6,768 nucleotides of DNA from Dokdonella_A sp036518555. Lineage in GTDB: Bacteria > Pseudomonadota > Gammaproteobacteria > Xanthomonadales > Rhodanobacteraceae. Of the stretch, positions 1 through 6,205 are shown piece after piece. Each line of letters starts with the position of its first letter. The stretch's first letter is position 1. The stretch is taken from positions 1 to 6,768 of the forward strand of contig NZ_DATDMY010000229.1 of the NCBI RefSeq assembly GCF_036518555.1, given 5' to 3'. The notes beneath the pieces were generated by a model. It did not search any database. It was not told the origin of the DNA and saw nothing but the letters and a program-made list of their open reading frames with translations. The position numbers were made by a program, and so were the translations under genes.

Positions 1-143
1 CTTCGGGCCGCGCGTCACACAGCGTTGACTCGATCAGCAGCGGTCTTGATCGATGGGCGGTGCCCGGGATCAACTACCACCGTTCCCATTGGTCGGAGGC
101 ACTCGCTGACGGCTACCGAGCGCAAGCGTCCATGCCCTGCCGC
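1..143. other. Intergenic stretch left of the DUF2306 gene; no recognisable gene
   Basis: No convincing coding region is visible here. Plus-strand frames stay open through part of it, but their translations are Arg/Ser-rich, resemble no family I know and run on antisense into the DUF2306 gene. A plus-strand frame entering from the left edge stops at 26-28 and could be the last nine codons of a neighbouring gene (ending in FGPRVTQR), but this is too short to judge. The stretch contains one hairpin, listed separately. Confidence 0.5.
46..73. terminator. Hairpin, possible terminator downstream of the DUF2306 gene
   Basis: TTGATC at 46-51 is the reverse complement of GATCAA at 68-73. Inside them GGGC (55-58) pairs with GCCC (62-65) around a three-base loop, with a small asymmetric internal bulge between the two stems. 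It lies about 70 bp past the DUF2306 stop codon and could end that leftward transcript, or a rightward transcript entering from the left. Neither side has a T-tract, so it is not a canonical intrinsic terminator. Confidence 0.3.
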
Positions 144-956
144 TCACTGGGACGCTGCCAGCACCGGCATCCACATGAAGGCGACCGCAGCGGCACTACC
201 GGCCAACGTCACGAGCGAAAGCAGGCCCAAGGTCAGTGCCATGGCGTACTTGGGTAGCGGCCGCGTCGATCGTTCAGCGCGCAGGTAAAGCTCCAGCACG
301 GCCAGAGGCAACAGCCAACTGGCGAAGCTCACGCCGACGAAGACGGCGCCCTCGTAATCGATCTTGATTCCGAGCGGGGCCAATGCCAAACCCGCAAGCA
401 TGATGCCGATACGCAGGAACCATACGCCGTTGACCAACAGGAATGCGCGCAGCGCGTGCGCTCGATGGCGGGCGAAGTCGCGTCGAAGCGCGCTCCGCCA
501 CGCCAGCGTGGCGAAGGCGACAATAAGGAGTCCATTGATCGTGATCGAGAGATTGCTTCCCGGACCGAGCTGGGAGCCGCGGATCCACGTGAGGTAGAGG
601 CCCGACAACGCAGCGACCAGGGCGATGCCGAGGAACAGGCGACCGTTCCAGCGATGCAGGTGTGGCCAGCGGCGACGCACGGCGGGCACCAACTGCCAGC
701 CGCCGGCAAACGTCACCACGCCGCCCATCAGCGCATGGGCGATGAACTGGATGTTGCCGAACACGTCTCCGCGGACATAGCCGGTCACATGCGGCTTGTT
801 GTTGAGCGCCGCCAGATCGCCGCCGAGCACATGGCCGCCGAAGAACAGCACGATGAACACGACGAAGGCCCATTGGCCCAGGGTCGCTGCAACAAACCAG
901 GCGGAAGCGCCGAGGCGCAGAGCCTGCGCGGGAGAGACGATGCGGGGCGATGCCAT
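144..956 (-). CDS. DUF2306 family multi-pass membrane protein
   Basis: A 270-residue integral membrane protein of the DUF2306 family; its biochemical role is unknown. Hydrophobic segments lie near residues 22-44, 68-90, 106-125, 136-153, 168-193, 203-225 and 237-261, giving about seven helices. Family-type features are the polar helix start IQFIAHALMGG (69-79), the HLHRWNGRLF motif (99-108) between helices two and three, and the basic HRAHALRAF stretch (164-172) before helix five. Histidines at 74, 99, 101, 164 and 167 could bind a metal or haem, but this is speculation. The ATG at 956 is the natural start because the first helix follows about 20 residues later; no strong Shine-Dalgarno sequence precedes it, so leaderless or weak initiation is possible. 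It is transcribed divergently from the adjacent AraC-type regulator, which may control it. I am confident of the family, not of the function. Confidence 0.85.
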   Translation of the reverse strand: MASPRIVSPAQALRLGASAWFVAATLGQWAFVVFIVLFFGGHVLGGDLAALNNKPHVTGYVRGDVFGNIQFIAHALMGGVVTFAGGWQLVPAVRRRWPHLHRWNGRLFLGIALVAALSGLYLTWIRGSQLGPGSNLSITINGLLIVAFATLAWRSALRRDFARHRAHALRAFLLVNGVWFLRIGIMLAGLALAPLGIKIDYEGAVFVGVSFASWLLPLAVLELYLRAERSTRPLPKYAMALTLGLLSLVTLAGSAAAVAFMWMPVLAASQ

Positions 957-1016
957 GTGATGGGAACGTGCGGGAGAGGGGCTGCCACCCTGCCCGTCGA
1001 CCGCCCGGTTCGTCTT

Positions 1017-1034
1017 GCCGATTCGCGAATCGGC
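1017..1034. promoter_or_regulatory. Perfect 18-bp palindrome, candidate operator
   Basis: GCCGATTCGCGAATCGGC is identical to its reverse complement over all 18 bases. It is partly enclosed by a second inverted pair, TCGACCG (997-1003) and CGGTCGA (1035-1041). It sits about 60 bp upstream of the DUF2306 start and 110 bp upstream of the AraC-type start, a typical place for a shared operator. A dimeric regulator is the obvious reader, but AraC-type proteins usually prefer direct repeats, so another factor may bind here. Function is inferred from symmetry and position only. Confidence 0.4.
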
Positions 1035-1062
1035 CGGTCGAATGGCGCGGTGGCAAATCGTT

Positions 1063-1079
1063 GTTTACGGGAGGTTTAT
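1063..1079. repeat. GTTTA direct repeat, 11-nt period, possible AraC-type half-sites
   Basis: GTTTACG at 1063-1069 and GTTTATC at 1074-1080 place the same five bases 11 nt apart, about one helical turn, in an otherwise GC-rich intergenic region. AraC-family proteins often bind direct repeats with near-helical spacing, so this is a reasonable half-site pair for the adjacent regulator. The repeat is short and chance is a real alternative. Confidence 0.25.
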
Positions 1080-1146
1080 CGACGGGCACTGGCTTTGGAC
1101 GCTGCGGTTCCTCCAAACTTGTCGTCGAACCGAAGGGGACGTTGCG

Positions 1147-2250
1147 ATGCAAGGTTGGGCTGCCACGATGACCGTAGCTGCCGTAGTGACAGCCGTGGCG
1201 TCTCTGCTGACCTTGCTGTCGAGGAAGGACAAGCAGGACGCCGATATCCTGTTCGCGGTCGTCAGCGGGTCGTTGGCGATATCGTTGATGTCGCCGTGGA
1301 TGGTGGGCGCGCCCGCGTGGTTGACATGGGCCGTCGCGATTGGCGGCTCATCCACGTGCAACGGCTTCTGGCTGGTGTCCCGTGCGCTGTTCCGCGGCGC
1401 TCCCGCCGTGCAGCTGCGACATGTCGGACTGGCGGTCAGCGTCGCGCTCCTCATCGCGATTCACCGCGGCAGCGCCATGCACGCCGAAGCGACCTCGACA
1501 GCCTTGCTCGTCGTGAACGATGCGTTGCTCACGTTCATGAGCACCTCCCTGCTGGCGCTGAGCTTCCTCGAGCCGCTGCGGGGCTGGTCCAGCCAATGGA
1601 CGCGTTCCGAACGGCGGTTTCGACTCTCGTTCCTCGCCCTGTACGGCGCCAGCGTCTTATCCACGACGCTGCTGGGCGCGCTCGCCGATGCCTACCCCGC
1701 GCTGCAACCCGCGCATCGGGGCGTCGTCGCACTTTGCGCATCCTCGATGCTCGTGTTTACCCACTTCGCCTTGCGCTATCGTCGTCGCTCCCCACTGCCC
1801 TCGACCAGCCGCAGGGGTCTTTCATCGGAACAGGCGAAGACCGCTCCGTGCGAGGATGACGCACGACTGACGGCACTGCTGCAGCACAACCTGAACGTGC
1901 TGCAGGTGTATCGCGAACCGGACCTGAGGGTGGCCGAGTTGGCCGCCAGGCTGGGGACCGTCGAGCACCGCTTGAGCAAACTGATCACCCAGCGAATGGG
2001 CGAGAAGAATTTCAATCAGCTGCTCAATCGCTATCGCATTGCGCACGCTTGCAGGCTTCTGGCCATGCGCGAGGGACACGGGAATATCCTGCGCGTCAGC
2101 ACTGAAAGCGGCTTTGCTTCGCTTGGCCCGTTCAACCGCGCATTCAAGACGCGGGTAGGTTGTACGCCCAGCGCGTATCGGGCGCGTTGCCTCGAAGGCG
2201 GGCTGCGAGACCCCGGCGGCAGCGACTTCGCGCAGCTTCGATTGGACTAG
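1147..2250 (+). CDS. AraC family regulator with N-terminal transmembrane domain
   Basis: A 367-residue transcription factor combining a membrane-embedded N-terminal part with an AraC-type DNA-binding domain. Hydrophobic segments lie near residues 7-24, 32-50, 57-79, 92-106, 118-140, 158-178 and 190-208, followed by a basic, Ser-rich linker (210-235). The C-terminal domain (about 245-347) has both helix-turn-helix units: LRVAELAARLGTVEHRLSKLI (260-280), a connecting helix with NRYRIAHACRLL (294-305), and the second unit carrying the family signature ESGFASLGPFNRAFK (320-334) then GCTPSAYR (338-345). The ATG at 1147 is preferred over an upstream in-frame start at 1015 because AAGGGG (1133-1138) sits 8 nt ahead and the extension has no membrane-protein character and would cover the palindrome. 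The signal sensed by the membrane part is unknown. It is divergent from the DUF2306 gene, its likeliest target besides itself. Confidence 0.88.
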   Translation: MQGWAATMTVAAVVTAVASLLTLLSRKDKQDADILFAVVSGSLAISLMSPWMVGAPAWLTWAVAIGGSSTCNGFWLVSRALFRGAPAVQLRHVGLAVSVALLIAIHRGSAMHAEATSTALLVVNDALLTFMSTSLLALSFLEPLRGWSSQWTRSERRFRLSFLALYGASVLSTTLLGALADAYPALQPAHRGVVALCASSMLVFTHFALRYRRRSPLPSTSRRGLSSEQAKTAPCEDDARLTALLQHNLNVLQVYREPDLRVAELAARLGTVEHRLSKLITQRMGEKNFNQLLNRYRIAHACRLLAMREGHGNILRVSTESGFASLGPFNRAFKTRVGCTPSAYRARCLEGGLRDPGGSDFAQLRLD

Positions 2251-2261
2251 GCGAACTCGGC

Positions 2262-2292
2262 GCCGCGAGCAGCAGGCACTCCTGCTCGGGGC
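2262..2292. terminator. Hairpin between convergent genes, possible bidirectional terminator
   Basis: CGAGCAG (2266-2272) pairs with CTGCTCG (2282-2288) around a 9-nt loop, and after one G-G mismatch the stem continues with GCC (2262-2264) against GGC (2290-2292). It starts 11 bp after the AraC-type stop codon and ends 49 bp before the phoD stop on the other strand, so it is placed to end both transcripts. There is no T-tract on either strand, so termination efficiency is uncertain. Confidence 0.45.
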
Positions 2293-2341
2293 TGCACGCT
2301 GCGTCTCGCGCTGAATGCTCGAGCGGCCAGGACCTGGTTGC

Positions 2342-4423
2342 CTACGTCGACAAGCCCGCATCGCCTTCCACGACCACCTGCCGCATCTGCGGCTTCTCGC
2401 CCGCTTTCCACAACGGCACTTCGTGGCGGACGCGGTAGCGCAGCGGGCCGCCATCGGGGCTCGTGCTGCGTTCGATCGGGCGCGGGATGCAGACGAATTC
2501 GGTGACCATCGTGTCGGCGTCGACGCGCACGGTGGCGTAGCCGTGGCCGCCCATGTCGACGAAGCACAGGTGCGGGGCGAGGTCGGGGTTGCGCAGCGCA
2601 TGCGCCTTCTGCAGGTCGCCGCTGCGCGCGTACTCCAGCGCCGAGCGCACGCCGTGGTGCATGAGCAGGTTGACGGTGGCCTGCGGCGGTCCGCCGCCGG
2701 GGTTGGCGACGTACAGCGGGCGCAGCGGGTTGTCCGCCTTGAGGTTGTGCTCGTTCGCTTCGGCCATGCCGGGCGAGCACAGCGAACCGCCGACGAAGGT
2801 GACGCCGACGGGTTCGAACGTTGCGGGCGGCAACGCTTTCGCCGCGTAGCCGGCCCAGAAGCTGTGGCGGTCGCCGGCGACGATCGCGAAGCCGGTGATG
2901 CCTGCATCGCGCACGGCATCGAAGATCTCGGCGCGCTCGTGGTACGTGCTGCCCCAGTCGCCCGTGGCCATGAGGCCGTAGCCTGCGCCCTTCCAGGCGC
3001 CGAGCGCGGCGGGGAGATGCTGCGGGTCGACGCGCCAGTCGGGCGTGCCGAGCGAGTTGCCCCAGATCTTCCAGGTCGCGTTCGCGCTGCGCAGGCGCTC
3101 GAGGAACCACGCCTTCTGTTTCGCGCCGAGGATCGTCTGCGGCGCTTCGTGCGCGCGGTAGTTGGCGACGCTCCGGTCGCCGAAGCGCAGCGTCGCCGGC
3201 GGATGGTCGTCGGCGTAAGCGCGGCCGGCGTCGAGCTGCGCCCACAACTCTTCGGGAACGAAGCCGAGAGTGTCGTTCTCGAACAGCGGGTTGATCTCGT
3301 CGTGGCTGCCGGGGTCGCGCGAGCGGAAGCTGTGCTGGTCGGTCACGATGAGGTCGATGTGCCGGCCCCAGCGCAACGCGCGATACGCGATGAGGCTCTC
3401 GATCGCGGCGAGGTTGTTGCCTTCGGTGCCGAGGCCGTCGTCGTCGAATGCATTGACGGGCGTGTCGACCACGTGCGGCGCATCGAACGTGTCGAGCTTC
3501 GAGCCCGGCGGCAACACGCGCGCGGGCTGGTATTCGAACCAGGCCTGGTTCGCGGCGACCTTCAAGGTCTGTGCAGGCACCCAGCCTTCGGTGCCGGGAA
3601 ATTCCTGGATCGACTGCCAGCCCTGCCAGGAGAATTCGTGGTTGTCCCACATCGCGACGAACGGCCAGCGCGCGCGCGCATCCTGCAGATCGGGATTCCG
3701 CAAATACGCGTGGTAGGCGACACGATAATCCTCGAGCGAGTCCGGCACCCAGAAGCGATTCTTCGCGACGGGCTTGCCTTTCGGATACCTGATCGGGAAC
3801 GTGATGCGGCGGTCGTAACGATGGCCGTCCTTGACCTGGTCCGGGTACTGCACGACTTCGTAGATGAAGTCGCCGAGGTGCAATACGAACCCGATGCGTT
3901 CCCCGGGCGCGGCGCGCTCGTCTTCCCAGATCATGCGCCGGTAGGCGTTGAGGTGGCCCTCGCAGATGTCCTGGCAACTGACGAACGCGAAGCGCGACGG
4001 TCGCGGATCATCGGGGTGCGGCGCGGTGATCGTGCGGCCGATGCGGCTGCCGTTGCCGTCGTCGTCGACGAAGCGGTACCAGTATTCGCGCGCGGCTTGC
4101 AGGTGGCCGACGAGCACGCGGCAGGTCCAGTCGGATGCGGCCTGCACGCGTGCGGTCGCCTGCGCGACCACGCGCGTGAACGCGGGATCGTCCGCGATTT
4201 CCACGCGCAACGTCGCGCTTTCGCGCCCATCGTCGTACGGACGTCGCGTCCACAGCAGTACGCTGCTGTCGTCGGGATCGCCCGACGCGACGCCTTGCGG
4301 ATAGAGGTCGCGGCGCTCGCGCCAACCGCTCGACGACGGCCGCACCGGCGTGCAACCCCATGCGAGCGACGCGCCGAGCGCGACGGAGAGCTTCAGGAAT
4401 TGTCGACGGCTCACGCTGGCCAT
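2342..4423 (-). CDS. phoD: Tat-exported PhoD-family alkaline phosphatase
   Basis: A 693-residue secreted phosphatase of the PhoD family, expected to release phosphate from phosphomono- or diesters outside the cytoplasmic membrane. The N-terminus has a twin-arginine signal (SRRQFLK, 5-11) and a hydrophobic stretch to residue 23. A Cys follows at 24 in the context AWGC, only a poor lipobox, so lipidation is doubtful. An N-terminal PhoD beta domain (about 35-137, from YPQGVASGDP) precedes the metallophosphatase domain. Likely metal-site motifs are FVSCQ (147-151), HLGDFIYE (182-189), WDNHE (259-263) and GDRHSF (518-522 region); Cys, Asp, Tyr, Asn and His expected of a calcium/iron PhoD site all appear present. 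It is longer than the roughly 500-580-residue classical PhoD, with extra sequence at 300-420 and 550-620. The ATG at 4423 has a GGGGGA ribosome site about 4 nt upstream. It is third in a same-strand row after psiE and terC. Confidence 0.93.
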   Translation of the reverse strand: MASVSRRQFLKLSVALGASLAWGCTPVRPSSSGWRERRDLYPQGVASGDPDDSSVLLWTRRPYDDGRESATLRVEIADDPAFTRVVAQATARVQAASDWTCRVLVGHLQAAREYWYRFVDDDGNGSRIGRTITAPHPDDPRPSRFAFVSCQDICEGHLNAYRRMIWEDERAAPGERIGFVLHLGDFIYEVVQYPDQVKDGHRYDRRITFPIRYPKGKPVAKNRFWVPDSLEDYRVAYHAYLRNPDLQDARARWPFVAMWDNHEFSWQGWQSIQEFPGTEGWVPAQTLKVAANQAWFEYQPARVLPPGSKLDTFDAPHVVDTPVNAFDDDGLGTEGNNLAAIESLIAYRALRWGRHIDLIVTDQHSFRSRDPGSHDEINPLFENDTLGFVPEELWAQLDAGRAYADDHPPATLRFGDRSVANYRAHEAPQTILGAKQKAWFLERLRSANATWKIWGNSLGTPDWRVDPQHLPAALGAWKGAGYGLMATGDWGSTYHERAEIFDAVRDAGITGFAIVAGDRHSFWAGYAAKALPPATFEPVGVTFVGGSLCSPGMAEANEHNLKADNPLRPLYVANPGGGPPQATVNLLMHHGVRSALEYARSGDLQKAHALRNPDLAPHLCFVDMGGHGYATVRVDADTMVTEFVCIPRPIERSTSPDGGPLRYRVRHEVPLWKAGEKPQMRQVVVEGDAGLST

Positions 4424-4584
4424 GTCGTCCCCCGCAGCCGATCGCGATGATCGATGCGCGGGAAACTAGACCCGAATCGCGGATGGCGGAGCGTGCCGAA
4501 AGTACCGCCGCGATGTCCGCTTCGCCCCATCGGCATCGGCATCCGCGTGCGTCCTCACCCGGCAAGGATGCCGACTTGGCCGGG
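4424..4584. other. terC-phoD intergenic region
   Basis: This 161-bp gap separates terC from the downstream phoD on the minus strand. It holds the terC-proximal hairpin and the phoD ribosome binding site (GGGGGA, plus coordinates 4428-4433). A minus-strand TAGTTT element is visible near 4463-4468 but lacks a good -35 partner, and I see no clear Pho box. Whether phoD has its own promoter or relies on read-through cannot be decided from the bases. Confidence 0.4.
4558..4584 (-). terminator. Hairpin abutting the terC stop codon, possible attenuator or terminator
   Basis: CCCGGC (4558-4563) pairs with GCCGGG (4579-4584); after a single bulged G, AAG (4564-4566) pairs with CTT (4575-4577), leaving an 8-nt loop. 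It begins at the base next to the terC TAG stop. No T-run follows on the minus strand, so it could be a weak terminator, an RNA-stabilising 3' structure or a partial polarity element before phoD. Confidence 0.4.
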
Positions 4585-5586
4585 CTACTCGCTCCCGCTG
4601 CGCTTCTCCTCCGTCGCGGTGCGCGCCGGGCTCCCCGGCACCCAGCCGGTCGGCGGTGCCGGCGACGCGCCGCGCGTGCGCAGCAGCGAAAGCGCGATGG
4701 AGCCGCCGACGAGCACGCTGGTGATGAGCAGGGCGAGCTCGGTCGGCACGAACTTTCCGCCGTAGAGGTAGTTCGCGATCATCTTGAAACCGATCACGAC
4801 GAGGACCAGCGACAGCCCGTACTTGAGGTAGACGAAGCGCGGCACGATGCCGGCCAGCGCGAAGTAGAGTGCTCGCAGGCCGAGGATCGCGAACACGTTC
4901 GACGTATAGACGATGAAGGGGTCGGTGGTGATCGCGATGATCGCCGGGATGGAGTCGACCGCGAACACCAGGTCCGTGAACTCGACCATCATGAGCACGA
5001 GGAACAGCGGCGTCGCGAACAGCAGGCCATCCCTGCGAATGAAGAAGTGCTTGCCGTGATAACCCTCGGTCACGCGGAAGCGCCGCCTGAACGCTCTGAG
5101 TACGATGTTGTCGTCGAGGTTCGGGCGCTGGTGGGCGACGACCAGCATCTTGATGCCCGTCACGACGAGGAAGACGCCGAACAGCACCGCCATCCAGGCG
5201 AAGCGCTGGATGAGCTGCACGCCCGCGAAGATGAGGACGCCGCGCATGATCAGCGCGCCGAGGATGCCCCAGAAGAGCACGCGGTGCTGGAATTGCGTCG
5301 GTACCGAAAAATACGTGAAGAGCAGGACGATCACGAAGATGTTGTCGATGCTCAGCGACTTCTCGATCAGGTAGCCGGTGAGGAAATCGAACCCGTCCTG
5401 CTTCCCGCGCAGCCAGAACAGGATCGCTCCGAACGCCAGCGCGAGCACGATGTAGGCAAGGCTGAGCCAGAGCGCTTCGCCGAGCTTGATGTCCCTCTCC
5501 TTGCGGTGAAGGATGCCCAGGTCGAATGCGAGGAGTGCGAGAACGAAGAGATTGAATCCGATCCACCATCCCATGTTCGATCCCAC
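4585..5586 (-). CDS. terC: TerC/Alx family integral membrane protein
   Basis: A 333-residue TerC-family membrane protein. Family members are linked to manganese export (E. coli Alx), tellurite resistance and metal loading of exported enzymes (Bacillus TerC proteins); which applies here is not shown. About nine hydrophobic helices are visible, for example 6-24, 38-59, 81-94, 105-124, 130-150, 187-202, 229-247, 255-273 and 281-302. The diagnostic acidic motifs are present: FDLG (21-24), EKSLSIDNIFV (75-85) and VEFTDLVFAVDSIPA (201-215), with a cytoplasmic-type basic loop at 151-183. The Pro/Ala/Thr-rich tail (about 305-333) is unlike the core and probably disordered. I chose the GTG at 5586, since GGGAG (5595-5599) lies 8 nt upstream; an ATG four codons later (5574) is the alternative. 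psiE lies 97 bp upstream and phoD 161 bp downstream on the same strand. Confidence 0.93.
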   Translation of the reverse strand: MGSNMGWWIGFNLFVLALLAFDLGILHRKERDIKLGEALWLSLAYIVLALAFGAILFWLRGKQDGFDFLTGYLIEKSLSIDNIFVIVLLFTYFSVPTQFQHRVLFWGILGALIMRGVLIFAGVQLIQRFAWMAVLFGVFLVVTGIKMLVVAHQRPNLDDNIVLRAFRRRFRVTEGYHGKHFFIRRDGLLFATPLFLVLMMVEFTDLVFAVDSIPAIIAITTDPFIVYTSNVFAILGLRALYFALAGIVPRFVYLKYGLSLVLVVIGFKMIANYLYGGKFVPTELALLITSVLVGGSIALSLLRTRGASPAPPTGWVPGSPARTATEEKRSGSE

Positions 5587-5683
5587 GGCACTGTCTCCCG
5601 TCGATGCTGCCGAAACCTGCGGCGCATGGCCGACATAGTGAACACGCTACGCCCGCCTGGGCCGTTCGATGCGAGCTGGACGA
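5587..5683. other. psiE-terC intergenic region
   Basis: A 97-bp spacer containing the terC ribosome site GGGAG (plus coordinates 5595-5599). Some TerC-family genes are controlled by a manganese yybP-ykoY riboswitch; I looked for its conserved purine-rich core on the minus strand and did not see it. No convincing promoter hexamers are visible, which is compatible with co-transcription of terC with psiE. Confidence 0.4.
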
Positions 5684-6100
5684 TCAATCCGGGCGGTCGC
5701 GGCTGTCGCCGCCGCGCCGCAGTACGTAGAAGGCGAACGACAATGCGACCACCAGCGCGGCGATGCCCAGCAATGCCCCCGGCGGCAGCTCCTTCGGATC
5801 GAGCACGATGACCTTGCGTGCCACGGCGATCATGGCGACGGCCAGCACGGTCTCGATGTGGAACGTCCGTTCGACGATGTAGGTGCGCACCGAGTGCAGC
5901 AGTTCGATGCCGATGAGCACGAGCAGGAACAGCCCGAACAGATCGAGCAGCTCCTGGATCTCGAGCAGGAGCACCGGTGGCGTGATCACGTCCTGCACGA
6001 GGATCCATGCGAGCTCGATCGTGGCGAGCAGGACCACGCCGGCCATGAGTACGACCAGCACGACGACGATGAGGCGCTCGAACTGCTCCAGGTACCTCAT
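5684..6100 (-). CDS. psiE: PsiE-family (phosphate-starvation-inducible) membrane protein
   Basis: A 138-residue membrane protein of the PsiE family, named after an E. coli gene induced by phosphate starvation; its molecular function is not known. Four hydrophobic helices are visible near residues 9-32, 47-68, 82-100 and 110-130. The family-like core is the acidic loop between helices one and two and the segment VERTFHIETVLAVAMIAVARKVIVLD (about 74-99), where the short amphipathic linker leads into helix three. The polar tail GGDSRDRPD follows helix four. The start at 6100 is supported by GGAGGGG (plus coordinates 6103-6109) immediately upstream; an in-frame start at 6376 would add 92 Arg/His/Pro-rich residues without family character and is rejected. 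It is the first gene of the psiE-terC-phoD row. Linkage to phoD supports, without proving, phosphate-related regulation. Confidence 0.85.
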   Translation of the reverse strand: MRYLEQFERLIVVVLVVLMAGVVLLATIELAWILVQDVITPPVLLLEIQELLDLFGLFLLVLIGIELLHSVRTYIVERTFHIETVLAVAMIAVARKVIVLDPKELPPGALLGIAALVVALSFAFYVLRRGGDSRDRPD

Positions 6101-6199
6101 GGCCCCTCCGGCATGTGCGTTACGGCCGTGATCGAAAAAGGGCGACAGTTCGTTGCCGCCGGCCGCCGGGCCGCATCGAGCGGGTCGATGGCGGATCGG

Positions 6200-6205
6200 A
6201 TGATA
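6200..6205 (-). promoter_or_regulatory. Candidate -10 element for psiE
   Basis: Read on the minus strand this is TATCAT, a good -10 match, 100 nt upstream of the psiE start and in one of the few AT-rich spots of the gap. No TTGACA-like -35 lies at 16-18 nt; the position is occupied by GCATGT/CAGCAT and part of the AACAT/ATGTT inverted repeat. That pattern would suit an activator-dependent promoter. I did not find the two CTGTCAT-like repeats of a Pho box. Confidence 0.3.

Larger units (their letters stand above)
957..1146. promoter_or_regulatory. Divergent promoter region between DUF2306 and AraC-type genes
   Basis: This 190-bp gap must hold the promoters for both divergent genes. It contains an 18-bp palindrome (1017-1034), a GTTTA direct repeat (1063-1078) and an inverted repeat CGGTTC (1105-1110)/GAACCG (1127-1132) just ahead of the AraC-type ribosome binding site, which could fold in the leader. 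I could not find a convincing -35/-10 pair in either direction, which would fit activator-dependent promoters but does not prove them. Confidence 0.5.

Noticed and set aside
60..257. 65-codon plus-strand open frame near the left edge
   Set aside because: It starts at a GTG without a ribosome site, overlaps the 3' part of the DUF2306 gene antisense and has no recognisable content.
1015..1146. N-terminal extension of the AraC-type regulator to a start at 1015
   Set aside because: It would overlap the palindrome, adds 44 residues without membrane character and lacks a ribosome site, whereas the ATG at 1147 has AAGGGG at 8 nt.
456..1859. 467-codon plus-strand open frame across the DUF2306-AraC region
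   Set aside because: It overlaps both real genes in the wrong frame or strand, crosses their shared promoter region and shows no family features.
2247..3977. 576-codon minus-strand open frame inside phoD
   Set aside because: Arg/Pro/His-rich out-of-frame shadow of phoD, a usual artefact in GC-rich DNA.
2315..4450. 711-codon plus-strand open frame lying antisense over the whole of phoD
   Set aside because: It is longer than phoD itself, but its product is rich in Arg, Ala, Val and Asp in a pattern mirroring the opposite strand's codon bias and has no recognisable motif, while phoD has full domain and catalytic motifs.
5587..5683. yybP-ykoY manganese riboswitch upstream of terC
   Set aside because: The conserved purine-rich core and paired CUGA-type elements are not seen on the minus strand, and the 97-bp space is barely long enough.
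4360..5811. 483-codon plus-strand open frame antisense to terC
   Set aside because: Glu/Arg/His-rich translation typical of the complement of membrane-protein codons; terC on the other strand is a clear family member.
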